From the NCBI RefSeq assembly GCF_036846205.1, contig NZ_DAIUCK010000144.1, positions 1 to 5,699 of the forward strand: a DNA stretch of 5,699 nucleotides, in the 5' to 3' direction. The translations under genes and the position numbers were made by a program. This document shows, in pieces, positions 1 to 5,692 of the stretch (its first letter is position 1; each line of letters starts with the position of its first letter). The notes beneath the pieces were generated by a model. That model saw only the letters and a program-made list of their open reading frames with translations. It made no database searches and was not told the origin of the DNA. The DNA comes from Rhabdothermincola sp036846205. Lineage in GTDB: Bacteria; Actinomycetota; Acidimicrobiia; Acidimicrobiales; Acidimicrobilacustridaceae.

Positions 1-186
1 GGGGTGATCTTCGGGGTGGTGCTGGCCGCGGCCATCCCCCAGAACATCATCAGCACCATCACCGTGCCCGTCGGCTGGCTGGTGGCGTTCGTGGTGGTGG
101 CGGCGGCCTTCGGGGTGATCGCCGCGCTCTACCCCGCGGCCAGGGCCGGTCGCCTGAACGTCCTCGAGGCGATCGCCACGGAATAG
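1..186 (+). CDS. FtsX-like ABC transporter permease, C-terminal end (partial)
   Basis: Only the last 61 codons are present; the gene begins left of the window and ends at TAG (184-186). The visible part has a hydrophobic stretch at about residues 1-13, a short loop (IPQNIISTITVPVG), then a strong transmembrane helix at about residues 24-44. It finishes with the tail ALYPAARAGRLNVLEAIATE. A last helix followed by a YPA-x-RA-x-RL-x-VLEAI-type cytoplasmic tail is the usual ending of FtsX/MacB/LolC-type permeases. These pair with an ATPase in the membrane and take part in mechanical transport, lipid handling or drug export. The substrate cannot be told from this fragment. A GTG at position 4 is in frame, but it lies inside the domain and is not a start. 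The gene is convergent with the short-chain dehydrogenase and shows no functional link to the acyl-CoA genes. Confidence 0.85.
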   Translation, partial: GVIFGVVLAAAIPQNIISTITVPVGWLVAFVVVAAAFGVIAALYPAARAGRLNVLEAIATE

Positions 187-193
187 CCGGGGA

Positions 194-232
194 GCTGGAC
201 GGCGCCCCGACGCCCCGGGGATGCCGTCCAGC
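194..232. terminator. Hairpin between convergent genes, probable bidirectional terminator
   Basis: GCTGGACGGC (194-203) and GCCGTCCAGC (223-232) are perfect 10-base inverted arms. The 19-base GC-rich loop can pair further (CCC 206-208 with GGG 218-220). The hairpin begins 8 bases after the permease stop and ends 9 bases before the stop of the leftward dehydrogenase gene, so it can serve both transcripts. No T-tract follows on either strand. It would therefore be a GC-rich, U-less hairpin of the kind often seen at actinobacterial gene ends, or an RNA 3'-end stabiliser. Confidence 0.6.
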
Positions 233-241
233 AGGGGACCC

Positions 242-1159
242 TCAGGAGACCTTGCCTTCCTTGCCCTCGGTGAGGATGGTGAAGATCTTCTTCAGTTCGT
301 CGTTGGGGCCGTCGGGGATGATGTAGCCCTCCGTGTCGCGGATCTCGTCCCAGTGGTCGCGAACATCCTCGACGGTGAGGTCCTTCTTGAAGTAGCCAGG
401 GGTGAGCCCGATGAAGAACCGGGCCACAAGCCCACCGGCGACCGAGTACACCTCGCCCGACACGTCGCACTCCTCGGACGCCAGCCAGCACACCACCGGG
501 GTGACCGTGGCCGGGTCGAGCATGTCGCCCACCGGGCCGAGCAGCTCTTCGGTCATGCGGGTCTTGGCCACCGGCGCGATGGCGTTGGCCTTGATGTTGT
601 ACTTGCGCCCTTCGTTGGCCAGCACCCGGGTGAACCCGACCAGCCCCATCTTCGCCGCGCCGTAGTTGGATTGGCCGAAGTTGCCGAGCAGGCCCGAGTT
701 CGACGACGTGTTGACCACTCGGCCGTAGCCCTTCTCGCGCATGACGACCCAGGCGGGCTGGGTGACGTAGAAGGCGCCGAGGAGGTGGACCTGGATCACC
801 GGCTCGAGCAGGTCGGGGGTCATGTTGTGGAAGGTCTTGTCCCGCAGGATGCCGGCGTTGTTGATGACGATGTCGACGGTGCCGAACGCGTCGAGCGCAG
901 CCTGCACGATGGCCTTGCCCCCTTCGGGGGTGCCGACGCTGTCGTGGTTCGCGACAGCCTCGCCACCGAGGTCATTGATCTCCGCCGCCACCCGCTCCGC
1001 AGGGCTGGCGTCGCCGCCCTCGCCGGAGACGGAGCCGCCGAGGTCGTTGACCACCACCCGGGCGCCCCGGCGGGCCAGCTCCAGTGCGTGCTCCCGCCCG
1101 AGACCGCCTCCCGCGCCGGTGACGATCGCGACCCTACCGTCGTAGCCGATGTCTGCCAT
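242..1159 (-). CDS. Short-chain dehydrogenase, MFE-2/HSD17B4-type 3-hydroxyacyl-CoA dehydrogenase family
   Basis: This 305-aa SDR probably oxidises a 3-hydroxyacyl-CoA (or similar alcohol) with NAD+ in the cytoplasm. The Rossmann motif TGAGGGLG is at residues 14-21. Asp39 at the end of beta-2 (VVVNDLGG) favours NAD over NADP. NNAG is at 100-103. The catalytic set is Ser153 (Ser155 is a nearby alternative), Tyr166 and Lys170 (YGAAK), within GNFGQSNYGAAK. The pattern NAGILRD, GNFGQ-x-NY, EGRKYNI and TRMT is typical of the dehydrogenase unit of peroxisomal MFE-2 and of mycobacterial Rv0148. The C-terminal extension of about 60 residues (LTVEDVRDHWDEIRD) also matches that group and is absent from plain FabG. 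The start at ATG 1159 lies 12 bases after GGGAGG; ATG 1171 (adding MDEA) abuts that site with no spacing and is less likely. It lies downstream of the synthetase gene on the same strand, past a 206-base gap. The family is firm; the substrate is inferred. Confidence 0.9.
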   Translation of the reverse strand: MADIGYDGRVAIVTGAGGGLGREHALELARRGARVVVNDLGGSVSGEGGDASPAERVAAEINDLGGEAVANHDSVGTPEGGKAIVQAALDAFGTVDIVINNAGILRDKTFHNMTPDLLEPVIQVHLLGAFYVTQPAWVVMREKGYGRVVNTSSNSGLLGNFGQSNYGAAKMGLVGFTRVLANEGRKYNIKANAIAPVAKTRMTEELLGPVGDMLDPATVTPVVCWLASEECDVSGEVYSVAGGLVARFFIGLTPGYFKKDLTVEDVRDHWDEIRDTEGYIIPDGPNDELKKIFTILTEGKEGKVS

Positions 1160-1171
1160 GGCTTCGTCCAT

Positions 1172-1177
1172 CCTCCC
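1172..1177 (-). promoter_or_regulatory. Ribosome binding site that decides the SDR start
   Basis: Read on the minus strand, GGGAGG is followed directly by ATGGACGAAGCC and then a second ATG at 1159. The first ATG (1171) has zero spacing from the site. The second has 12 bases, which is long but usable, so the 305-aa form beginning MADIGYDG is preferred over the 309-aa form. Confidence 0.5.
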
Positions 1178-1207
1178 TGTGTGGTCCGGGGCAGCCTGCC
1201 CCTCTCC

Positions 1208-1271
1208 GTTCCGGCAGGTCAAACGCGTGCTGGGGCCCGCGTTTGACAGGCCGGTTGGGTGTGTGGGGTGG
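1208..1271. repeat. 64-bp hairpin repeat, copy 1
   Basis: This copy matches 1291-1354 at 59 of 64 positions with an offset of 83 bp. It contains GTCAAACGCG (1218-1227) and CGCGTTTGAC (1238-1247), perfect 10-base inverted arms. Inside them lie one T/C mismatch, two more pairs and a TGGG loop (1231-1234). Outside, after a tandem A/G mismatch, CCGGC (1211-1215) pairs with GCCGG (1250-1254). The whole structure is an interrupted 44-base hairpin. It lies between the synthetase and SDR genes and matches no protein-coding signal or RNA family I recognise. The best guess is a REP-like intergenic repeat or an RNA-processing or stability element. A weaker similarity may extend left to about 1201. Confidence 0.8.
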
Positions 1272-1290
1272 CTTGGGTGGGCCTCTTGCC

Positions 1291-1354
1291 GTTCTGGCAG
1301 GTCGAACGCGTGCTGGGGCACGCGTTTGACAGGCCGGTCGGGTGTGTTGGGTGG
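1291..1354. repeat. 64-bp hairpin repeat, copy 2
   Basis: This second copy has the same layout. The arms are GTCGAACGCG (1301-1310) and CGCGTTTGAC (1321-1330), and the outer arms are CTGGC (1294-1298) and GCCGG (1333-1337). T1311 now pairs with A1320, so the inner stem runs 13 pairs to the TGGG loop, with one G/T pair (1304-1327). On the minus strand it begins 11 bases after the synthetase stop, so it could also act as a terminator or attenuator for that gene, although no T-tract follows. The five differences from copy 1 are at 1295, 1304, 1320, 1339 and 1348. Confidence 0.8.
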
Positions 1355-1365
1355 ATCAGGGTCGG

Positions 1366-2988
1366 TCAGTCGAGGCTGACGCCGAGCTGCTCCGCGGCGT
1401 AGCGCTTGAGGCGCTTGTAGTCCACCTTCCCGTTGGGGGCTCGGCCGACGGTGTCGATGGGCACGACCCGCTTGGGGGCCTTGAAAGAGGCCAGGTGCTG
1501 CTTCACCCACCCGATCAGCTCGTCCTGGTCGAGGGTGGCCCCCTCCCGGAGCTGCACCACGGCGTTGACGGTCTCGCCGAACTTGTCGTCTGGCAGGCCG
1601 ACGGCCACCGCGTCGAGCACGCTCGGATGGCGCTTGAGGATCTCCTCGACCTCTTCGGGGAAGACCTTCTCCCCGCCGGTGTTGATGCACACCGAGCCCC
1701 GCCCGAGGAGCGTCAAGGTGCCGTCCGCCTCGACCTGCGCGTAGTCGCCGGGCATCGAGTACGTCTCGCCGTCGATGGTCACGAAGGTGGCTGCGGACTT
1801 CTCCGGGTCCTTGTAGTAGCCGATCGGGGTGTAGCCACGGACCGCCACCCGGCCGATCTCACCCGAGCCGGGCTCGACGTCGCGCCCGTCGTCGGTGATC
1901 ACCCGGGCGTTCTCGCCCAGGACGAACTTCGCCGTCTTGGACTCGTTGCCGGCGGTGGAGACGGACTGCCCGAGACCGATGGCCTCGGAGGAGGAGAACG
2001 CGTCGATCAGCATCATCGTCGGGTTGTGCTTGAGGAGCCCCTGCTTGACGGGCTCGCTCCACATCACCCCCGACGAGGTGATGAGGAACAGGCTGGAGAG
2101 ATCCCATCGCCCCGGGTTGGCGTCGAGCTCGGCCAGGATGGGCTTGGCGAACGCGTCCCCCACGATCGTGAGACCCTGGATCTTCTTGGCCTCGATGGTG
2201 TCGAGGATCTCGACCACGTCGAGGTGTCGATTGGTCAGCGTCGTCACCGATCCGGCGTTCGACAGGGCGATGAAGGCCGTGAACTGGCCGGTCCCGTGCA
2301 TCAGCGGGCACGCCGGGATCATCTGCAGACCCGGTCCCTGGATCGAGTCAGCGAGCTTGGCGTAGTCAGGCGTGGTCTCGGCGAACACCGCGTTCGTGGT
2401 GGGGAGCACGGCGTGGATGAGGTCGTCCTGGCGCCACATCACCCCCTTCGGCATGCCGGTGGTGCCCCCGGTGTACATCATGAGGATCTGGTGCCCGTCA
2501 CGACCCCAGGGGGCGACGACCCGCTCGCCGGGCCCTGCAGCAGCGGCATCCTCGTAGGGTGTCGCCCACTCAGGGCAGGCACCGTCCCCGTCGTCGACCC
2601 ACAGCCAGATGCGTACCTTCGGCACCCGGTGGCGGATGGCCTCGATCCGCTCGGTGAAGGTGCCGTGGAAGACGACCGCCACCGCGTCGGCGTTGTCCCA
2701 GAGGTAGACGAGCTCCTCCTCGGCGTATCGGTAGTTGGTGTTGACCGGCACCAGTCCGGCCTTGAACACCCCGAACATCGACTCGAGGTACTCGGGACAG
2801 TTGTAGAGGTACTGAGCGACCTTGTCCTGCTCCCCGGCGCCCGCGTCGAGCAGGGTGCGGGCGATGCCATCAGCTCGCCGATCGAACGCCGACCAGGTGA
2901 TCTCCCGCTCGCCGTGCCGCAGCGCGACGGCGTCGGGCAGCTTGGTCGCACAGACCTCCCAGATCTCGGCGAAGTTCCAGCCCGGCAT
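1366..2988 (-). CDS. Acyl-CoA synthetase (AMP-dependent, FadD19-like)
   Basis: This 540-aa ANL-superfamily enzyme activates a carboxylic acid with ATP to acyl-AMP and then to acyl-CoA; it is cytosolic with no signal peptide. The P-loop YTGGTTGMPKG is at 172-182, followed by VMW, a run typical of the FadD19/FadD3/FadD17 group. The A5 region FSSSEAIG is at 331-338, PGDYA at 413-417 carries the ribose-binding Asp415, and GRGSVCINTGGEK spans 429-441. The acyl-adenylation lysine is Lys521 in APNGK. The length fits the family (about 500-560 aa). The start at ATG 2988 follows AGGGGGA at a normal spacing; in-frame codons farther upstream run into the divergent promoter region. It is transcribed away from the acyl-CoA dehydrogenase and toward the SDR. 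FadD19 of M. tuberculosis activates a steroid side-chain acid, so a bulky or branched acid is plausible here, but a fatty acid cannot be excluded. Confidence 0.93.
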   Translation of the reverse strand: MPGWNFAEIWEVCATKLPDAVALRHGEREITWSAFDRRADGIARTLLDAGAGEQDKVAQYLYNCPEYLESMFGVFKAGLVPVNTNYRYAEEELVYLWDNADAVAVVFHGTFTERIEAIRHRVPKVRIWLWVDDGDGACPEWATPYEDAAAAGPGERVVAPWGRDGHQILMMYTGGTTGMPKGVMWRQDDLIHAVLPTTNAVFAETTPDYAKLADSIQGPGLQMIPACPLMHGTGQFTAFIALSNAGSVTTLTNRHLDVVEILDTIEAKKIQGLTIVGDAFAKPILAELDANPGRWDLSSLFLITSSGVMWSEPVKQGLLKHNPTMMLIDAFSSSEAIGLGQSVSTAGNESKTAKFVLGENARVITDDGRDVEPGSGEIGRVAVRGYTPIGYYKDPEKSAATFVTIDGETYSMPGDYAQVEADGTLTLLGRGSVCINTGGEKVFPEEVEEILKRHPSVLDAVAVGLPDDKFGETVNAVVQLREGATLDQDELIGWVKQHLASFKAPKRVVPIDTVGRAPNGKVDYKRLKRYAAEQLGVSLD

Positions 2989-3025
2989 CGGTTCCCCCTG
3001 TGTCTCGGCGGCTGTCAACCGGGGG

Positions 3026-3031
3026 AGTGTA
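3026..3031 (-). promoter_or_regulatory. Possible -10 box for the acyl-CoA synthetase gene
   Basis: Read on the minus strand this is TACACT, a TANNNT match to the actinobacterial housekeeping -10. Transcription would start near 3018-3019, giving a leader of about 30 bases that contains the AGGGGGA ribosome site. No convincing -35 is visible, so the call rests on the -10 and its position. Confidence 0.35.
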
Positions 3032-3059
3032 GGAGGGGCACTCCGGGAGGTCGGCATCG

Positions 3060-3074
3060 CTGACGGCACGTCAG
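3060..3074. promoter_or_regulatory. 15-bp palindrome, candidate operator in the divergent promoter region
   Basis: CTGACG (3060-3065) and CGTCAG (3069-3074) are perfect 6-base inverted arms around GCA. The centre (3067) lies about 61 bases upstream of the predicted dehydrogenase start and about 48 upstream of the predicted synthetase transcription start. One bound dimeric regulator could therefore control both directions. It does not fit the KstR consensus. No regulator gene is in the window. Confidence 0.4.
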
Positions 3075-3114
3075 GGAGCCGATCCACGGAATCGTGCCGG
3101 GCGCGGGGCGTCGC

Positions 3115-3120
3115 TAACCT
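3115..3120 (+). promoter_or_regulatory. -10 box (TAACCT) for a probable leaderless transcript
   Basis: TAACCT fits TANNNT. Exactly 7 bases (CGCCGCC) separate it from the GTG at 3128, which is the usual -10 to +1 distance, so the RNA would start at the first base of the start codon. The 20 bases before the GTG contain no purine-rich Shine-Dalgarno sequence, as expected for leaderless initiation in actinobacteria. A -35 near 3091-3097 is not recognisable. Confidence 0.55.
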
Positions 3121-3127
3121 CGCCGCC

Positions 3128-4300
3128 GTGGACTTCGAGCTCCCACCCGACGACGACCCTCGCCGGGCCGAGGTGCGCGAGTGGCTGGCTGCCCACCCCC
3201 ACCCGACCGATCGGCAGCTCGCCGAGTCCGGGTACGTGGCCCCCCACTGGCCCAAGCCTTACGGCCTCGACGCGGACCCGATCCACCAGCTCATCATCGA
3301 CGACGAGCTCAAGCGCGCGGGGGTGCGGCGCCCGTCGAACCAGATCGGCATCGGGTGGGCCGGTCCCACCCTGCTCCACGCAGGCACCCAGGCTCAGAAG
3401 GACCGCTACCTGCTGCCACTGCTCGCCGCCGAGGAGATCTGGTGCCAGCTCTTCAGCGAGCCCGACGCGGGGAGCGATCTGGCGAACCTGTCCACCCGGG
3501 CCGAGCGCGACGGCGACGTGTATGTGGTCAACGGGCAGAAGATCTGGACGTCGTTCGGTCACATCGCCCAGTTCGGCATCCTGATCGCCCGCACGAACCC
3601 GGATGCGCCGAAGCACAAGGGCATCTCCTACTTCATCTGCCCGATGGACCTGCCCGGCATCGAGGTCCGGCCGATCGTGGAGATGACGGGCGCCCACACG
3701 TTCAACGAGGTGTTCTTCACCGACGTGCGCATCCCGGCCGAGAACCTGGTCGGCGAGGAGAACGAGGGGTGGAGCCTGGCGAAGGTCACGCTGGGCAACG
3801 AACGGGTCTCGCTCTCCGGCGGCGGGGCGCTCTGGGGGCTGGGTCCGACAGCCGCCGACCTGCTCGAGCTGATCCGCTCCGGGGGTGGGCTCACCGATCC
3901 CGTCCTGCGGCAGCGGGCCGCGATGGTGCACGTCGAGTCGGAGATCCTGCGTCTCATCCGTCTGCGGACGGTGACCGCGGCCATCAAGGGCGAGCCGCCG
4001 GGCCCGGAGGCGAGCGTGCGCAAGGTGCTCGCCGATGAGCACGGCCAGCACGTCATGGCCCTGGCCAAGGATCTCTGCGGCGCTGAGGGGATGCTGTCGG
4101 AGGGGGACGCGCTGGGTGGGCAGGCCGGCTTCTGGCACTACGGCTTCCTGTTCAGCCAGGCGCTGACCATCGGCGGCGGCACCGGGGACGTGCAGCGCAA
4201 CATCATCGCCGAGCGGGTGCTCGGCCTCCCGCACGACGTCGACGTCGAGGCCGGGATGACCTGGGCCGAGGCCCGGGCCGCGGCCAGCGACGCGCGGTAG
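3128..4300 (+). CDS. Acyl-CoA dehydrogenase (FadE26/ChsE4-like)
   Basis: This 390-aa flavoenzyme introduces a trans-2 double bond into an acyl-CoA and passes electrons to ETF. The helical N-domain is about residues 1-105. The beta-domain follows with the signature CQLFSEPDAGSDLA (106-119) and NGQKIWTS (135-142). The C-terminal helical domain begins at about 210. The place where MCAD-type enzymes have the catalytic Glu (YEGT) reads GGGT (349-352), with Gly350 replacing Glu. Glu225 in GNERVSLS lies at the helix-G position used by isovaleryl-CoA dehydrogenase and by FadE26 (Glu247), so it is the likely base. The ending GGGTGDVQRNIIAERVLGLP also resembles FadE26. That enzyme works as a heterotetramer with a second FadE subunit, and no partner gene is in this window. 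The start is GTG 3128, with no ribosome site and a -10 box 7 bases upstream; no in-frame start codon lies between it and the synthetase coding region. It is the first gene of a three-gene rightward operon. Confidence 0.93.
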   Translation: MDFELPPDDDPRRAEVREWLAAHPHPTDRQLAESGYVAPHWPKPYGLDADPIHQLIIDDELKRAGVRRPSNQIGIGWAGPTLLHAGTQAQKDRYLLPLLAAEEIWCQLFSEPDAGSDLANLSTRAERDGDVYVVNGQKIWTSFGHIAQFGILIARTNPDAPKHKGISYFICPMDLPGIEVRPIVEMTGAHTFNEVFFTDVRIPAENLVGEENEGWSLAKVTLGNERVSLSGGGALWGLGPTAADLLELIRSGGGLTDPVLRQRAAMVHVESEILRLIRLRTVTAAIKGEPPGPEASVRKVLADEHGQHVMALAKDLCGAEGMLSEGDALGGQAGFWHYGFLFSQALTIGGGTGDVQRNIIAERVLGLPHDVDVEAGMTWAEARAAASDAR

Positions 4301-4337
4301 GGCGCGCGGCAACGCGAGGAAAGGAGCGATCGTCACC

Positions 4338-4610
4338 ATGGCCACGGTCACCAAGGACCAGGTGTTCAAACGGCACCAGAAGGTGGTCGCCGCCGTCGAC
4401 CTCCCGCACGTGCCGGCCGGGACGCCCGGGCGCGTTCTGTACGTCGCCGGCGTCACCTGGATCCGGTACCACGTGTTGTTCGACAACGGGCAGGTCGTCA
4501 GCTCGCTCGATGCCACGCAGCTCATGAGCCGCGAGGACTGGGAGCGCAAGCAGTACGAGGAGCGGATCGCCGCCCGCAAGGCGTCTGCCCGGAGCACGGT
4601 CGCGGCCTGA
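4338..4610 (+). CDS. Conserved-looking 90-aa protein of unknown function, possible small beta-barrel
   Basis: I do not recognise a named family. The 90-aa product has a basic start (residues 1-15), then a central segment (16-62) rich in short beta-type strands: KVVAAVDLP, GTPGRVLYVAG, WIRYHVLFDNG and QVVSSLDATQL. It ends in a charged helix (64-84: REDWERKQYEERIAARKAS). The Gly-rich turns and alternating hydrophobics suggest an SH3-like or KOW-like barrel, which is a guess from pattern. There is no signal peptide, membrane helix or cysteine. AAGGAG (4321-4326) precedes ATG 4338 by 11 bases. It sits 37 bases after the dehydrogenase and 47 before the oxidoreductase, so it is probably cotranscribed; codon use is high-GC like its neighbours. 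A structural, RNA-binding or partner role for either enzyme is possible. Confidence 0.75.
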   Translation: MATVTKDQVFKRHQKVVAAVDLPHVPAGTPGRVLYVAGVTWIRYHVLFDNGQVVSSLDATQLMSREDWERKQYEERIAARKASARSTVAA

Positions 4611-4657
4611 CCGCGCCCGTCATCCTTCGCACCGTTCACGACTGGGGGGAACGATCG

Positions 4658-5692
4658 ATGAAGATCGGTATGCAGCTCGACTACTCGGGCGGCTTCAAGG
4701 CATCGGCCGCGCGGGTCGCCGACTACGAGCGGGCAGGTCTGGACATCGCCTGGGTGGCGGAGGCCTACGGCTTCGACGGGGTGAGCTTCATGGGCTACCT
4801 CGCACACGCCACCGAGCGGGTGCAGATCGCCTCGGGCATCCTGCCCATCTACACCCGCACGCCGACGCTGCTGGCGATGACCGCGGCGGGTGTGGATGCC
4901 ATGTCGGACGGGCGGTGCATCCTCGGGCTCGGTGCGTCCGGTCCCCAGGTGATCGAAGGCTGGCACGGCGTCCCTTACGACGCCCCGCTCGGCCGCACCC
5001 GGGAGATCATCGACATCTGCCGGCTGGTGTGGAAGCGAGAGGAGCGGGTCACCTACAAGGGTCGCTACTACCGGCTCCCGCTACCGGAAGGTCAGGGAAC
5101 CGGACTGGGCAAGCCGCTCAAGATCATCGCTCATCCCGTCCGTCCGGCGATCCCGATCTACGTGGCGTCGCTCGGCCCCAAGAACGTGGCCATGACCGCG
5201 GAGGTGGCTGACGGCTGGCTGCCGATCTTCTACATCCCCGAGAAGGCCGGTGAGGTCTGGGGTGACGACCTGGCGGCCGGCTTCGCCAAGCGCTCGCCCG
5301 AGCTCGGCCCCCTGGAGATCGCCGCTGGGGGCATCGTGGCGATCACCGACGACCCGGAGCCCATCCTCGACATGGGCCGGGGTCTGGCCGCGCTCTACAT
5401 CGGCGGGATGGGCGCCCGGGATCGCAACTTCTACAACCAGCTCGCCTGCCGGTACGGCTACGAGGCCGAGGCGAAGGAGATCCAGGATCTCTACCTCGAC
5501 GGGAAGAAGGCCGAGGCGGCGGCGAAGGTCCCGAGGGAGTTCCTCCAGCTGTCGAACCTGGTCGGGCCCGAGGGTTGGGTGCGTGAGCGCCTCGCGGCCT
5601 ACCGGGAGGCCGGCGTGACGTGCCTGAACATCGTGCCGATCGACCCGAACCCCACGGCGCTCATCGAGAAGCTCAAGACCTGGACCACCTGA
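4658..5692 (+). CDS. F420-dependent luciferase-like (LLM) oxidoreductase, Rv3520c family
   Basis: This 344-aa TIM-barrel protein of the bacterial luciferase superfamily probably uses coenzyme F420 (F420H2) as hydride carrier in the cytosol. The N-terminal strand MKIGMQLDYSGG is followed by AWVAEAYGFD (31-40), ASGILPIYTRTPT (58-70), MSDGRCILGLGASGPQVIEGWHG (82-104), RTREIIDI (113-120), ADGWLPIFYIPE (184-195) and LYIGGMGARDRNFYN (246-260). The SGPQV-x-EGW, LPIFY and LY-x-GGMG runs are characteristic of the Rv3520c group. Length matches that group (about 345 aa). The start at ATG 4658 follows GGGGGA (4644-4649) by 8 bases; the gene ends at TGA 5690-5692, 7 bases from the edge. In M. tuberculosis Rv3520c lies in the cholesterol-catabolism gene region, but its reaction is not established to my knowledge. 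The substrate here is unknown. Confidence 0.9.
   Translation: MKIGMQLDYSGGFKASAARVADYERAGLDIAWVAEAYGFDGVSFMGYLAHATERVQIASGILPIYTRTPTLLAMTAAGVDAMSDGRCILGLGASGPQVIEGWHGVPYDAPLGRTREIIDICRLVWKREERVTYKGRYYRLPLPEGQGTGLGKPLKIIAHPVRPAIPIYVASLGPKNVAMTAEVADGWLPIFYIPEKAGEVWGDDLAAGFAKRSPELGPLEIAAGGIVAITDDPEPILDMGRGLAALYIGGMGARDRNFYNQLACRYGYEAEAKEIQDLYLDGKKAEAAAKVPREFLQLSNLVGPEGWVRERLAAYREAGVTCLNIVPIDPNPTALIEKLKTWTT

Noticed and set aside
1218..1247. The inverted repeat as a KstR-type operator
   Set aside because: The arms are 10 bases apart and do not match the TNNAACNNGTTNNA form of KstR sites; a duplicated long hairpin fits better.
1208..1354. A CRISPR array
   Set aside because: There are only two units, of 64 bp with a spacer of about 19 bp and strong internal hairpins, and no cas genes.
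1160..1690. Extension of the SDR reading frame upstream to 1690, giving a 482-aa protein
   Set aside because: The open frame crosses the repeats and the 3' end of the synthetase gene, the added part is low-complexity shadow sequence, and SDR homology begins at the ATG near 1159, which has a ribosome site.
3013..3018. TTGACA on the minus strand as a -35 box for the synthetase
   Set aside because: No TANNNT occurs 16-19 bases downstream of it; the sequence there is the G-rich ribosome site.
1342..3063. 573-aa open frame on the plus strand opposite the synthetase
   Set aside because: It is a shadow of the AMP-binding enzyme, rich in V, L, G, H and D as expected for the antisense of a high-GC gene.
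2822..3127. N-terminal extension of the acyl-CoA dehydrogenase to the left
   Set aside because: The extra residues overlap the synthetase gene antisense and the divergent promoter region, resemble no dehydrogenase sequence, and no in-frame start codon with a ribosome site precedes GTG 3128.
3071..4966. 631-aa open frame on the minus strand opposite the dehydrogenase
   Set aside because: It is a by-product of GC-rich third positions; the plus strand carries clear acyl-CoA dehydrogenase motifs and the antisense product has no recognisable domain.
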